Shown here: one piece after another, positions 43,756-52,642 of the stretch
How the letters are laid out: each line of letters begins with the position of its first letter
Position numbering within the stretch: the stretch's first letter is position 1
From: CAWFNW01 sp963817405
Lineage (GTDB): Bacteria; Actinomycetota; Coriobacteriia; Anaerosomatales; Anaerosomataceae
DNA: 64,000 bases
Direction of reading: 5' to 3'
NCBI GenBank assembly: GCA_963817405.1
Contig: CAWFNW010000001.1
Span: 186,001-250,000 of the forward strand
Made by a program: the position numbers and the translations under genes
Notes under the pieces: generated by a model
Database searches by the model: none
The model's input: only the letters and a program-made list of their open reading frames with translations
Told to the model about the DNA's origin: nothing

Positions 43756-45872
43756 CCGCTCTTCACCGTAGCCTCGGTCTCCTCGAGCATCGCGTACACG
43801 TGGTGCCGCATGAGCGCATGTTCCGGCGCGCCCAGATCGGGATTGTCCGCGAGCAGCGCCGCTGCGTCCTCACGAACCGCGATGAGGAGCTGCAGGTCGC
43901 TGACGAGCGATGCCAACTTCAGGCGGGGCAGTCCGCTCTGCTTCTCACCAAGCACCTCCCCCTCTCCACGAACCCGGAGGTCCTCCTCAGCGAGTGCGAA
44001 ACCATCCGAGATGGACGCGATGGCGGCCATGCGGCGGCGTCCCTCTTCGGACTTCGGGTCGGCGAAGACGAGGAACTCACCGGGGTGCTCGCCGCGACCG
44101 ATTCGCCCGCGTAACTGATGGAGTTGCGCCAGACCGAACCGCTCGCCGTCCTCGACGATCATGATCGTCGCGTTCGGGACGTCGACGCCGACTTCGATCA
44201 CGGTGGTGGAGACGAGCACGTCGATCTCGCCCGCTCGGAAGCGCTCCATGACCGCGGACTTCTCCTTCGACTTCATCCGCCCCGTGAGCAGGTCGACGCG
44301 GAGATCGGGAAACACCTGCTCCTTCAGCCGTTCTGCCTCGCGCGTCGCGGCCCGGGCCTCTGCCGAGTCCGACTCCTCAACGAGCGCGCATACCACGTAA
44401 GCTTGACGACCGGAACGAACCGCCGAATGTATGCGTTCGTAGGCGCGGGCACGGCCCGAACGGTGGACGAGCTCGGTCGTAACGTGCCCAGGTCCGCGCT
44501 CCCCGGGACGCGTACGGAGGTACGACGTGTCAAGATCGCCGTACATCGTGAGAGCGAGGCTCCGCGGGATCGGCGTCGCCGTCATGACGAGCAGGTCCAC
44601 CGCTTCCCCCTTGCCGCGGAGTGCGAGCCGCTGACGGACGCCGAAGCGGTGCTGCTCATCGACGATTGCGAGCGTCAGTTGCTGGAAGTCGACGCCCGAC
44701 TGGATGAGCGCGTGCGTCCCGAAGAGCACCGTGCACGTCCCGGAGGCAACCGATGCGAGGATGTCGCGGCGTTCAGCGGTAGCCGTGGAGCCCTTGAGGA
44801 GGCGCCAGGAGATGCCGAGTCGGTCGAGCAGAGGTCCCACCTTGCTCGCGTACTGCTCGGCAAGGACTTCGGTCGGCGCCATCATGGCGGCCTGTGTGCC
44901 CGAGTCGGCGCACGCTGCGAGCGCGAAGGTCGCGACAGCGGTCTTCCCCGTACCGACATCGCCGAGAAGCATCCGGTTCATCGGCCGTGGCACGGCAAGG
45001 TCGGCCAGGAGGTCGGACACCGCGCCGCGCTGATCGTCGGTGAGGTCGAAGGGGAACAGCGCAGGAAGTGCCGTGACGGAAGGGCCATCAGTGACATGGT
45101 GATGTCCGTGGTGCTCTCGGACCAGGCGGACTCGGCGGCTGAGGACAGCAAGCTGCTGAAAGAAGAGCTCCTCGTAGGCTAGCCTATGGCGTGCGCGCTC
45201 CGCGGACATCGCGTCGCGTGGGAAGTGGATATCCATAAGCGCGGTGCGACGTTGCACTAGGCCTCGCACAACTCGAAGCGCCGCGGGCAACGGGTCGCGC
45301 ACGCGGCCAGCGTGCGCGAGCGCCTCCTCGATGAGACGCCGCATCCACGCCGTGCTGAGACCCTCTGTGGCGGGGTGTACCGGCAGGATGCGTCCGAGGT
45401 CCTCCGGCCCCCCTTGATCCCCCAGCCGCTCGAGGAATGGAGTCTTCATCTGCTTGAGCCCGTAGTCCATCTCGACGGTTCCGGCGACGGCGACCCGGTC
45501 CCCAACCTTCACTCGCTGAGCGACGTACGGCTGATTGAACCAGACCGCAACGATGACGCCGCTTTCGTCGCCGACGGCGACTTCCACGATGGTGAGTCGC
45601 GGACGAGGGCGCTTGACGCGGACGTCGCGGACGGTGCCGACGACGGTCGCGTCACGGCCGAGTGGGGCGCTATGAATCGAGGGAACGGTGGTGAGGTCAA
45701 GATAGCGTGCGGGGTAGTGCGTGATCAGGTCGCCGACACTCCGGATGCCCAGACGCGCAAGGGCATCGGCTCGGCGAGCATCCACGAGACGCACGTCGGT
45801 GACAGGGCGAGCCCAGAGCGCGCTCGCCGACGGGTCTCCGCCCTCGACCGTGATGCGAGGTACTGCGGCCAT
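43752..45872 (-). CDS. recG: ATP-dependent DNA helicase RecG
   Basis: Remodels stalled replication forks and branched DNA. The 706-residue protein starts with the wedge/OB domain (about 40-170), then SF2 helicase motifs: Walker A GDVGTGKT at 304-311, DEQH in VDEQHRFGVRQR, and motif VI QLRGRIGRG. The ATG at 45872 lies 6 bases after the degV stop. Confidence 0.96.
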   Translation of the reverse strand: MAAVPRITVEGGDPSASALWARPVTDVRLVDARRADALARLGIRSVGDLITHYPARYLDLTTVPSIHSAPLGRDATVVGTVRDVRVKRPRPRLTIVEVAVGDESGVIVAVWFNQPYVAQRVKVGDRVAVAGTVEMDYGLKQMKTPFLERLGDQGGPEDLGRILPVHPATEGLSTAWMRRLIEEALAHAGRVRDPLPAALRVVRGLVQRRTALMDIHFPRDAMSAERARHRLAYEELFFQQLAVLSRRVRLVREHHGHHHVTDGPSVTALPALFPFDLTDDQRGAVSDLLADLAVPRPMNRMLLGDVGTGKTAVATFALAACADSGTQAAMMAPTEVLAEQYASKVGPLLDRLGISWRLLKGSTATAERRDILASVASGTCTVLFGTHALIQSGVDFQQLTLAIVDEQHRFGVRQRLALRGKGEAVDLLVMTATPIPRSLALTMYGDLDTSYLRTRPGERGPGHVTTELVHRSGRARAYERIHSAVRSGRQAYVVCALVEESDSAEARAATREAERLKEQVFPDLRVDLLTGRMKSKEKSAVMERFRAGEIDVLVSTTVIEVGVDVPNATIMIVEDGERFGLAQLHQLRGRIGRGEHPGEFLVFADPKSEEGRRRMAAIASISDGFALAEEDLRVRGEGEVLGEKQSGLPRLKLASLVSDLQLLIAVREDAAALLADNPDLGAPEHALMRHHVYAMLEETEATVKSG

Positions 45873-45878
45873 CGTTCG

Positions 45879-46733
45879 TTAGGTCGCCGGGTAGTAGACC
45901 AGCCCGATCGCCCGCCGGCCCGCGTACGTGCCGATGACAGCACCCACCTCGGTCGTGTGCCGAAGATCGTAGGTCACGCCCGCTGCATCCAGGGCGGCTC
46001 GAAGTTCCTGAGCGAGTTCCGGAGCCATGGAGTGCAGCAGGGCGATGATGAGAGGTCGCCCATGAGCGTCGGCTGCCGCCTGCGCCGCCATCTCTGCGAT
46101 CGCCTTTCGGGTGCCCTTGACCTTCTTGAACGGCTCGATCGTGCCTTCGGCGTTGAAGGTGAGGATCGGCTTGATATTGAGCACGGTCGCTGCGAGCCCC
46201 TGCGCTTTGCCCGCTCGACCACCCTTCACCAAGTACTCAAGCGTATCGAGCGCGAAGAGCAACCGCGAGGCGTCGGCGACGTCTTTGGCGGCAGCTTCCA
46301 CGCCGTCGAGGTCGGCTCCTGCATCGCGGGCCCGGAGCGCAGCCTCGATGCAGATCGCGACGCCCGCCGACGCCATCTTCGTATCCACCACACGGATCGG
46401 CACCGCCGCGCTCTCGGCCGCCATGTGCGCCGATTGGATCGTTCCGGAGAGCGCACCGGTCAGATGGATCGAGACGATGCCGGTGCACCCGGCCTCCGCG
46501 AGGCGTGCGTACTCTGCGGCGAAGTCCGCGGGGGACGGCTGGGAGGTCTTCGGGAGCACCTCGGCCTTGTCCAAGCGCTTGAAGAACATCTCGGGTGTGA
46601 GGGCGATCCAATCGAGGAAGGTCTCCTCACCGAAGAGCACCTTCAGCGGGACCATGGCCATGTCGTGCTGCTCGGCAAGCCACGGATAGCCGAGGTCGCA
46701 CGTGCTGTCACAGACGATTCCGATTCTGCTCAT
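45879..46733 (-). CDS. DegV family fatty-acid-binding protein
   Basis: 284-residue DegV protein (IGIVCDSTCDLG at the N-terminus, THR/SER-rich SIHLTGALSGTIQSAHMA, VVDTKMASAGVAICIEAAL). In Gram-positive bacteria such FakB proteins hold fatty acids for phosphorylation by FakA. Its neighbour upstream is the FakA-like kinase, so a FakB role is likely; the acyl preference is unknown. Confidence 0.9.
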   Translation of the reverse strand: MSRIGIVCDSTCDLGYPWLAEQHDMAMVPLKVLFGEETFLDWIALTPEMFFKRLDKAEVLPKTSQPSPADFAAEYARLAEAGCTGIVSIHLTGALSGTIQSAHMAAESAAVPIRVVDTKMASAGVAICIEAALRARDAGADLDGVEAAAKDVADASRLLFALDTLEYLVKGGRAGKAQGLAATVLNIKPILTFNAEGTIEPFKKVKGTRKAIAEMAAQAAADAHGRPLIIALLHSMAPELAQELRAALDAAGVTYDLRHTTEVGAVIGTYAGRRAIGLVYYPAT

Positions 46734-46790
46734 CGTGTCCCGCTTTCTCGTAGTGTCGAATCCGTAGCCCGTGCGGTGCGAGACTCGGCG

Positions 46791-48401
46791 CTACTCGAGC
46801 GCAAGAATGATGGGATAGAGCGGCTGATCCCCCCGGTGGGTCTCGATCTCGAGTTCGGGGTGGGTCTCGTGGAAGTGCGCTGCGAGGCGCGCGAGCGCCT
46901 CGTCGTCGAGATCCTCCCCCGCGAGGAGCGTGAGCGTCTCGGCATCGCCCGCAAGCACGTCGACGAGGCGATAGACGACGTCATCGAGGTCCTTCCCGAC
47001 GACTTCTATCTCGTGGTCGGAGATCCCGATGTACTGCCCCTTCTTGACCGCGCCGGCTTTGCTCTTGGCATCCTTGACCGCAACGGTCACTTCACCCGTG
47101 CGCACGATGGATGCCGCCTCAGTCATGGCTGCGATCGTGTCGTCGAAGGATTGCGAGACGTCATACGCCAAGAGTGCGGCAAATGCCTCGGGCACCGAGG
47201 TGGTCGGCACCACGGCGACTGCACGGTCGTCGAGGTCCACGACCTGCTGGGCAGCCATGATGATGTTGCGGTTGTTGGGGAGGATGACGACGCGCTCGGC
47301 GTTCACCGATGCGGTCGCATCGAGGATCTCGGCGGTCGACGGGTTCATCGTCTGCCCGCCACCGACGATGGCGTCGGCGCCGAGGCTCATCAGAATGTCT
47401 GCAAGACCCTTCCCGGCTGCAACGGCGACGAAGCCAACCGGCTTCGGCGGATCCTCGGCCTCCTCGGTGAGACGCCGGCTCCGCTCGGATGTCTGGCGCC
47501 GCATGTTGTTGATGTGGACCTCGGCCACCTCACCAAGCGAGGTCGCCCACGAGAGCACTGCGCCGGGGTCGTTCGTATGGACGTGAACCTTGTACGTCTC
47601 GGCGTCCCCGACGACGAGCTCCGACCCGCCTTGGGAGGCGATCCACTCTTCGATGAACGAACGCTCGGCGTCAGCACCGTGGAGGAGGAACTCGGTGCAG
47701 TACAGGTACTCGTCATCGTCCCAGTCGTCGACGGGGACGACACTCATCTCGCTCGTGGCGACGGCGACGTCGCGTTCCGCGAACTCGTGCCCCTCGAGCG
47801 CGGCGACGAAGGCCTCAGCGAGGATGGCGAGGCCGAAGCCCCCGGCATCGACCACGTTGTGCTCCTTGAGTACCGGCAGAAGGTCGGGGCCCCGGCGGAC
47901 GGACTCGTAGGCTTCCTTGACCACCGCATCGAGCACGTCATCGAGTTGGGCTCCTCGGGAGATCGCGTCATGCGCTGCGCGCGACGCGTCCTTGAGGACC
48001 GTGAGCATCGTGCCCTCGACGGGCTTGCGGACGGCTTGGAACGCAACGGTCACGGAGCGTTCGAGGGCTTGCGAGAGTACGTCGGCCGTGATGGATGACG
48101 ACTGGCCGATGACCTCGCACAAGCCGCGCAGGATCTGGCTGAGGATGACTCCCGAGTTGCCGCGCGCCCCCATGAGCGAACCGTGAGCGATGGCGTGCGC
48201 GACGTCGGCGAGCGAGGCGTGCTGCGGGAGCAGCGCGAGGTCGCTCATGACGGCATCCATGGTGAGGCTCATGTTCGTGCCGGTGTCCCCGTCGGGCACC
48301 GGGAACACGTTGAGACGGTTCACTTCTTCTTTGCGGGCCTTGAGCGCAGCGGCGGCGATACCGACGAGGTCGATCGCCGCGAGTCCCTGGGACGGTGTCA
48401 T
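46791..48401 (-). CDS. fakA: DhaL-domain fatty-acid kinase (FakA/YloV type)
   Basis: 536-residue kinase that phosphorylates FakB-bound fatty acids to acyl-phosphate for PlsX/PlsY. The DhaL-type domain is N-terminal (NVFPVPDGDTGTNMSLTMDAV, GARGNSGVILSQILRG), followed by the FakA C-terminal domain (GGQTMNPSTAEILDA, ILPNNRNIIMAA). With the DegV gene and plsX it gives the cell a route for exogenous or recycled fatty acids. Confidence 0.93.
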   Translation of the reverse strand: MTPSQGLAAIDLVGIAAAALKARKEEVNRLNVFPVPDGDTGTNMSLTMDAVMSDLALLPQHASLADVAHAIAHGSLMGARGNSGVILSQILRGLCEVIGQSSSITADVLSQALERSVTVAFQAVRKPVEGTMLTVLKDASRAAHDAISRGAQLDDVLDAVVKEAYESVRRGPDLLPVLKEHNVVDAGGFGLAILAEAFVAALEGHEFAERDVAVATSEMSVVPVDDWDDDEYLYCTEFLLHGADAERSFIEEWIASQGGSELVVGDAETYKVHVHTNDPGAVLSWATSLGEVAEVHINNMRRQTSERSRRLTEEAEDPPKPVGFVAVAAGKGLADILMSLGADAIVGGGQTMNPSTAEILDATASVNAERVVILPNNRNIIMAAQQVVDLDDRAVAVVPTTSVPEAFAALLAYDVSQSFDDTIAAMTEAASIVRTGEVTVAVKDAKSKAGAVKKGQYIGISDHEIEVVGKDLDDVVYRLVDVLAGDAETLTLLAGEDLDDEALARLAAHFHETHPELEIETHRGDQPLYPIILALE

Positions 48402-48412
48402 CGGGTGCCGCC

Positions 48413-48763
48413 CTACTTCCGGACCTTGATGCCCTGAACGTGGACATCGACCGAGGCAACCTGCACATCCGCATCGTGAGTGAGAACGTACTTCACGCGG
48501 TCGCCGAGGTTCCTGGAAACCTCAGAGAGGTTGGTCCCGTGCTCGACAATGACGTAGAGGTCCACCTTGATGGCGCGTTCGTCGACGTTTCCGATCACGA
48601 CGCCTTTGCGCAGCTTGTCACGCGACAGAAGCTGCGCCACGCCGTCTCGAAGCGAAGGGCTCGCCATCCCGACGATTCCGTAGCACTCTAAGGCGACGAA
48701 GCCGGCCATGTCGGCCAGGACATCATTGGCGATGGTCACTGTTCCGCGAAGCTCGTCTTCCAC
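48413..48763 (-). CDS. Asp23/Gls24 family envelope-stress protein
   Basis: 116-residue Asp23-type protein (RGTVTIANDVLADMAGFVALECYGIVGM, then VVIGNVDERAIKVDLYVIVEHGTNLSEVS in the middle, recognised as two blocks). It precedes fakA in many Gram-positive genomes. The GTG at 48763 is chosen because GAGGAGGG lies 8 bases upstream. Exact role unknown. Confidence 0.9.
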   Translation of the reverse strand: MEDELRGTVTIANDVLADMAGFVALECYGIVGMASPSLRDGVAQLLSRDKLRKGVVIGNVDERAIKVDLYVIVEHGTNLSEVSRNLGDRVKYVLTHDADVQVASVDVHVQGIKVRK

Positions 48764-48865
48764 TGTCGCCCTCCTCGGTTCTTGGTCAGCGTGCCCGAGA
48801 TCGCGCGGCCTCGCCGGCGGAGCGGCACGCTCGCGACGCGGCATGCGCGTGGCATCTGATTGCGT

Positions 48866-48894
48866 AGTATAGCCGAGCGGTTGGCAGGGGGCAT
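48866..48894 (-). promoter_or_regulatory. Promoter for asp23-fakA-degV operon
   Basis: On the minus strand ATGCCC (48894-48889), a 17-base spacer and TATACT (48871-48866). The -10 box is strong and the -35 differs by one base from the TTGCCC/TTGCCG seen elsewhere in the window. Confidence 0.52.
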
Positions 48895-48939
48895 CGGTGC
48901 ACCTCGAGGCGAGCCGAAGAGCTACTGCGAGGTCTCGTC

Positions 48940-48969
48940 TTGCCGCCCTCGAAACGCGCGTGGTATCCT
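48940..48969 (+). promoter_or_regulatory. Promoter for rpmB
   Basis: TTGCCG (48940-48945), an 18-base spacer and TATCCT (48964-48969), about 70 bases ahead of rpmB. It diverges from the asp23 promoter. Confidence 0.58.
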
Positions 48970-49045
48970 TGCTGAGCTTTTTGCCACCACGGCGCTGCCT
49001 GGGTTACGGGCGAGCGGCGCACGATACTCGACAGGAGCCGAAGAC

Positions 49046-49234
49046 ATGTCCCAGATCTGCAGCGTATGCGGCAAGCACCCCTCCGCCGGCCGCAACGTCA
49101 GCCACTCGCACCGCGTCACCAACCGGATGGTGTACCCGAACATCCAGCAGGTGCGCGTCGTGGTCGACGGGTCCGTGAAGAAGGCCAAGGTCTGCACGAA
49201 GTGCCTTAAGGCGGGCAAGGTCACCCGCGGCTGA
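49046..49234 (+). CDS. rpmB: 50S ribosomal protein L28 (four-cysteine form)
   Basis: 62-residue ribosomal protein bL28. It keeps both Cys pairs of the zinc-binding form: Cys5 and Cys8 (CSVCG), Cys50 and Cys53 (CTKC). GRNVSHSHRVTNRMVYPNIQ is the family core. The ATG at 49046 follows AGGAG. It is one of few plus-strand genes and is convergent with the HD-GYP-like gene. Confidence 0.96.
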   Translation: MSQICSVCGKHPSAGRNVSHSHRVTNRMVYPNIQQVRVVVDGSVKKAKVCTKCLKAGKVTRG

Positions 49235-49268
49235 CGCACCCTGCTTCTGACCACCAGGCACGCAAGCG

Positions 49269-49295
49269 ATGAGCCCGCGGATTCCGCGGGCTCAT
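49269..49295. terminator. Bidirectional terminator between rpmB and the HD-GYP-like gene
   Basis: A perfect 12-base stem (49269-49280 with 49284-49295), loop ATT. It lies between the rpmB stop and the HD-GYP-like stop and covers the latter's stop codon. Neither side has a long T-run, but the position between convergent genes argues for termination in both directions. Confidence 0.65.
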
Positions 49296-51127
49296 GCGCG
49301 TTCCGGGCTGCGCTCCCGGCTCTGGCCGAGCCACTCGGCAAGCGCATCGACCACCGCGGGATCGAACTGCGTTCCAGCCTTGTCGCGGATCTCGGCAAGA
49401 GCTGAGGCGTGCTCGACCGCGCAGCGGTACGGCCGCTCGGACGTGAGTGCGACGTAGGCGTCGGCCACGGCTAGGATCCGCGCGCCGAGGGGGATTTCTT
49501 CGGCGGCGATGCCGCCGAGGTAGCCGCCACCGTCGTACCACTCGTGGTGGTGGTAGACGACCGGTACGACGTCACGGAGGGCGGGCATTTCGTCAAGGAT
49601 CTCCGCAGCGATCTGCGGGTGAAGCTTCAGGAGCCCCTGTTCGACGGTCGACAGCGGCTGATGTCGAAGCGCAAGCGGGTCGCCGGCGACGGCCATGCCG
49701 ATGTCGTGGAGGAGCGCGGCCACGCGGAGCGTCTCCCGCTCGCCATCGCCGATCGCCAGCATGTCGGCGATACCGAGCGCGGTATCGAGAACCCGTTCCG
49801 TGGCGCCTCGCGCGTACGGGTCTTTCGTCTCGAGCGCGACTGCGAGAGCCTTGAGCGTCTCGAAGTACAGCTGTCGCGACGCCGAGACCGCCCGAGCGTT
49901 CCGGAGCGCCACCGCGGTCTGCTTGCCGAGCGTTTCGAGCGACGCGAGGTGCGACTCGGTGAATCGGGCCGGAAACCCGCGGCTGCCCACGTTGATGACG
50001 CCCAACACGCCGTCGTCATCGCCGATGGGGACCGACGCTGCTGAGCGAACCCCGTGGCGGCGACCGCCCGCAGGACGCCCTCCGAGGTCCTCCACGAGAA
50101 GGGGCTGGCCGTTCGAGAGCACCCAGCCCGCAATCCCCTCCCCCTCGCTCAGTGCGGTGCGCGCGACGACGTCGCCGGGAAGTCCAACCGAGTCCGCGAT
50201 GACGAGCTTCCCGGACTCACCGTCGATGAGCATGACGCTCCCGGTGGCGGCGTCGGCGAGCGACATGGCTCGGCGGAGCGCCGTCGCGACGACGTCGGCT
50301 GGATCGAGAAGCCTGCTGAGCTCTCGAGCGACCTCGATAAGGCCCGTCGCCGTCCGTCCCTCGATCCGAGCGGCGTGCACGGCAAGGCATCCGACGAGCG
50401 AGGCGATGAGCGGCGCGGTGACCGCTCCAAGTGCGAAGCGATCAGGTTCCGCGTCGCAGGCCACATCGACTGCCGCCACGCCGCGGGCGTCACCGGCGCT
50501 GATCGGCACGGCGAACCGCCATACCGTGCGCTCGGCGTCGGCCTGCCTCAGGCGGGCGACGGGCGCGAGGGCGGCACGCCCCTCACGCGCGGCACGGCCA
50601 AGAACCGGGTCATCGCCGGGAATCGGCCGCGAGAGCGGCGCCATGGGGCCGATCGCGCCGACCAGGCGAAGGGTCGCAGTACCGGGATCGTCGAGCCACA
50701 GGTGCGCCGCGACGGGCTCGCAAATGTCGGTGACCGCCTCCGAGAGCACCGAGAGGACGGTCTCGGGCTCGAGGTCGGGTGGGACGCGGCTCGTGGTGCT
50801 CCGCGAAGACTCGCTCTCCCTCACGTCCTGGACGTTCGCTTCAGGTAGCAGCGCTGCAGCGTCGGCGCAGGAGGCCTCGGTCGGAAGTCGGACGTAGACT
50901 TCACGCACCTCCTGTGGTTTGGAGCGTGCCGGCCTGTTGGGTTTCCCGAGGACAAGCTCACTCAGCACGAGTGCACACATGAAACCGACTGCGATCACGC
51001 CGAGGTAGGACGACCTCGTCACGACCGCGCCCAGCCCTGCGGCAATCGCGGCGGTGCCGAGCGCGAGCCCGCTCAGGTAGCGGCCCGTACTCGTGTCCAC
51101 CGGCGCTCTGTTGGTTCTCTGTCCCAC
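49292..51127 (-). CDS. Membrane-anchored GAF/HD-GYP-like protein with altered signature residues
   Basis: 611-residue protein: two membrane segments at about 18-62, a divergent GAF domain at about 120-250, a second GAF domain at about 262-412 (GEGIAGWVLSNGQPLLVEDL) and an HD domain from about 425. HD474-475 (ALLHDIGM), the HPQ at 503 and HHHEW at 526-530 are kept. The His in the usual GHSxRV is replaced (GATERV, 441-446) and GYP becomes GYL (535-537). HD-GYP domains hydrolyse cyclic di-GMP; here activity is doubtful and it may act as a sensor. GTG start at 51127. Confidence 0.87.
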   Translation of the reverse strand: MGQRTNRAPVDTSTGRYLSGLALGTAAIAAGLGAVVTRSSYLGVIAVGFMCALVLSELVLGKPNRPARSKPQEVREVYVRLPTEASCADAAALLPEANVQDVRESESSRSTTSRVPPDLEPETVLSVLSEAVTDICEPVAAHLWLDDPGTATLRLVGAIGPMAPLSRPIPGDDPVLGRAAREGRAALAPVARLRQADAERTVWRFAVPISAGDARGVAAVDVACDAEPDRFALGAVTAPLIASLVGCLAVHAARIEGRTATGLIEVARELSRLLDPADVVATALRRAMSLADAATGSVMLIDGESGKLVIADSVGLPGDVVARTALSEGEGIAGWVLSNGQPLLVEDLGGRPAGGRRHGVRSAASVPIGDDDGVLGVINVGSRGFPARFTESHLASLETLGKQTAVALRNARAVSASRQLYFETLKALAVALETKDPYARGATERVLDTALGIADMLAIGDGERETLRVAALLHDIGMAVAGDPLALRHQPLSTVEQGLLKLHPQIAAEILDEMPALRDVVPVVYHHHEWYDGGGYLGGIAAEEIPLGARILAVADAYVALTSERPYRCAVEHASALAEIRDKAGTQFDPAVVDALAEWLGQSRERSPERA

Positions 51128-51172
51128 ACTGCCCCAGACTGGTCTTTATGCCGGTCATACCCTGCGTCTGGG

Positions 51173-51856
51173 TTATCGGCATGGTTCTCCCGGCACCTGA
51201 ATGTCGTGAAGCGATCCGTCAACGCATATCACCAGGAGTGTCCCCTGCGAGGCGTCAACCGTGACGCGGGAGGCTGCCGCGACATTACTGATGCCGAGCG
51301 AGGAGAGCGCCTCAAGCGGCGCGTTCACAAGCGGGTACGAGAGACCGCCCAGCGTGACGCCGGTCGCTGGCGTCAGCGCGACGAGGGAAACGAGCGCTCC
51401 GGGAGGCACGTCGAGTGTGACATACGCCTCCATCGGAGCGCGGACAACACGGGCCTCAAGTCCGGGATCACTGAACGCCAGCGGGACGCCTACGGGAGCT
51501 CGTAATGCAAGTCCGAGTGCCGCGAGCGTGTGATCGAGGCGCTTGGTGAACGCGGCCGTGACGGTGATTGAGGTGGCGCCTCGCGCAAGCGCCATCGCGA
51601 CGGCAAGGTCCAGGTCGCTCGCGTCCTTGTGCGCGGGATACTCCACGACCTCGACGCCAAGCGCCCGGAGGCGCCCGGTCGCTCCTGGGAAAGCAGAGTC
51701 GAAGTCACCGACGGCCAGATCGGGGGTACGCCCGAGTTCGGCGCACCACTCCCCTGCTGCGTCGCACGCGACGACCAGGTCGAAAGCCTGCACTACGGCC
51801 CGGTACCACGCTTCCGCACACGCGAGCGGCGAAGCCCCGACGACAAGCGCGTTCAT
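51173..51856 (-). CDS. thiN: Thiamine pyrophosphokinase
   Basis: Converts thiamine to thiamine diphosphate. The 227-residue protein shows VACDAAGEWCAELGRTPDLAVGDFDS, KDASDLDLAVAMAL and ITVTAAFTKRLDHTLAALGL, typical of TPK. It overlaps thiT by 4 bases (ATGA), so uptake and activation are coupled. The ATG at 51856 is the only good start. Confidence 0.93.
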   Translation of the reverse strand: MNALVVGASPLACAEAWYRAVVQAFDLVVACDAAGEWCAELGRTPDLAVGDFDSAFPGATGRLRALGVEVVEYPAHKDASDLDLAVAMALARGATSITVTAAFTKRLDHTLAALGLALRAPVGVPLAFSDPGLEARVVRAPMEAYVTLDVPPGALVSLVALTPATGVTLGGLSYPLVNAPLEALSSLGISNVAAASRVTVDASQGTLLVICVDGSLHDIQVPGEPCR

Positions 51857-52425
51857 CGCATGTCGCCGTTCTCCACAGCGGGCAGCGCGCGCATCAACAG
51901 CGGGATCGCCGCGAGACACGCCGCAGCAGAGACCAGCACGAACGAGTTGTACGCGAGCGAATAGGCAAGCACGGGGCTGTCGCCTGCGTATGCGGCGAAG
52001 TACACCACACCGGACAGAACGTGGGCCGCGTAGCGCCCGATCGCCGCGAGTAGTACTCCCGGGATGATCGCAACAACGGTGCCGTGCGCGGCACGCCCCG
52101 CGCGGACGTTGCGCGCCCAGACCGCCGAGAAGACTCCCGCCAGACCGAGAGCCCCGAAGGCGACCGGATAATCGAGAAGGAACTGGACGGGGTGGACCAC
52201 GAACGGCTTGAGGAGTGCGTCGGTGACGCCGTACAGGGCCCCTGCCGCGAGGCCAGGACCGAGACCACGACGAAACGCGTAGACGAGCACCGGCAACATG
52301 GCGAGGGAGACGCTGCCGCCCTGCGGCATCTGCCAGATCGTGACGAGGCCCAAGACCACACTGAGCGCAATAACGAGACCGCCCTCAACGACGAGGCGTG
52401 TGCGTGCTGGCGTGCGCCGATCCAC
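51853..52425 (-). CDS. thiT: Thiamine ECF transporter substrate-binding subunit ThiT
   Basis: Binds thiamine for an energy-coupling-factor transporter; the EcfAAT module is elsewhere. About 190 residues with six membrane segments; the signature pieces QMPQGGSVSLAMLPVLVYAFRRG (shown in part), HPVQFLLDYPVAFGALGLAG are diagnostic. A GTG at 52425 is preferred because GGTGGAGGG lies 6 bases upstream; the ATG at 52431 sits too close to it. A TPP-riboswitch-like leader precedes the gene. Confidence 0.93.
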   Translation of the reverse strand: MDRRTPARTRLVVEGGLVIALSVVLGLVTIWQMPQGGSVSLAMLPVLVYAFRRGLGPGLAAGALYGVTDALLKPFVVHPVQFLLDYPVAFGALGLAGVFSAVWARNVRAGRAAHGTVVAIIPGVLLAAIGRYAAHVLSGVVYFAAYAGDSPVLAYSLAYNSFVLVSAAACLAAIPLLMRALPAVENGDMR

Positions 52426-52499
52426 GGTCATCCCTCCACCATGCGTCAAGCATGGGCGGGGAGGTGGCGCTCGGAGCTGAATGGTGACGATCACCAACC

Positions 52500-52590
52500 G
52501 CGGTTGCCGCTCCGCATTACCGGAGCGGTCGTTCGGTCGCGACCCCGTCGGTCGCCTCTCAGCTGCAACGCGCAGCTCCCGATACGGACC
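52500..52590 (-). ncRNA. TPP-riboswitch-like leader of thiT-thiN
   Basis: On the minus strand, about 75 bases ahead of thiT: a first hairpin (AGCTGC/GCAGCT, 52574-52579 with 52560-52565), then CTGAGAGG (52561-52554), the most conserved TPP-riboswitch motif; a GCGAC/GTCGC hairpin, GACCGAAC, and a CTCCG-GTAATG-CGGAG hairpin. The layout matches actinobacterial TPP riboswitches, but the usual CCTGAT and the closing GCG-AGGGA are not recognisable, so it is divergent or degenerate. The thiT-thiN context supports it. Confidence 0.6.
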
Positions 52591-52602
52591 TATCCCGCCT
52601 GC

Positions 52603-52631
52603 ATCGTGGCACGGGAGCGCGTGCTCGGCAA
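52603..52631 (-). promoter_or_regulatory. Possible thiT promoter
   Basis: On the minus strand TTGCCG (52631-52626), a 17-base spacer and CACGAT (52608-52603). The -10 box is weak, but the start point would fall just before the riboswitch-like leader. Confidence 0.33.
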
Positions 52632-52642
52632 GGGATACGAAC

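Noticed and set aside
45312..48098. A 928-codon open frame on the plus strand
   Set aside because: It lies opposite recG, degV and fakA and reads as Arg/Gly/His-rich sequence with no family features. It is the expected by-product of high GC and third-position bias.
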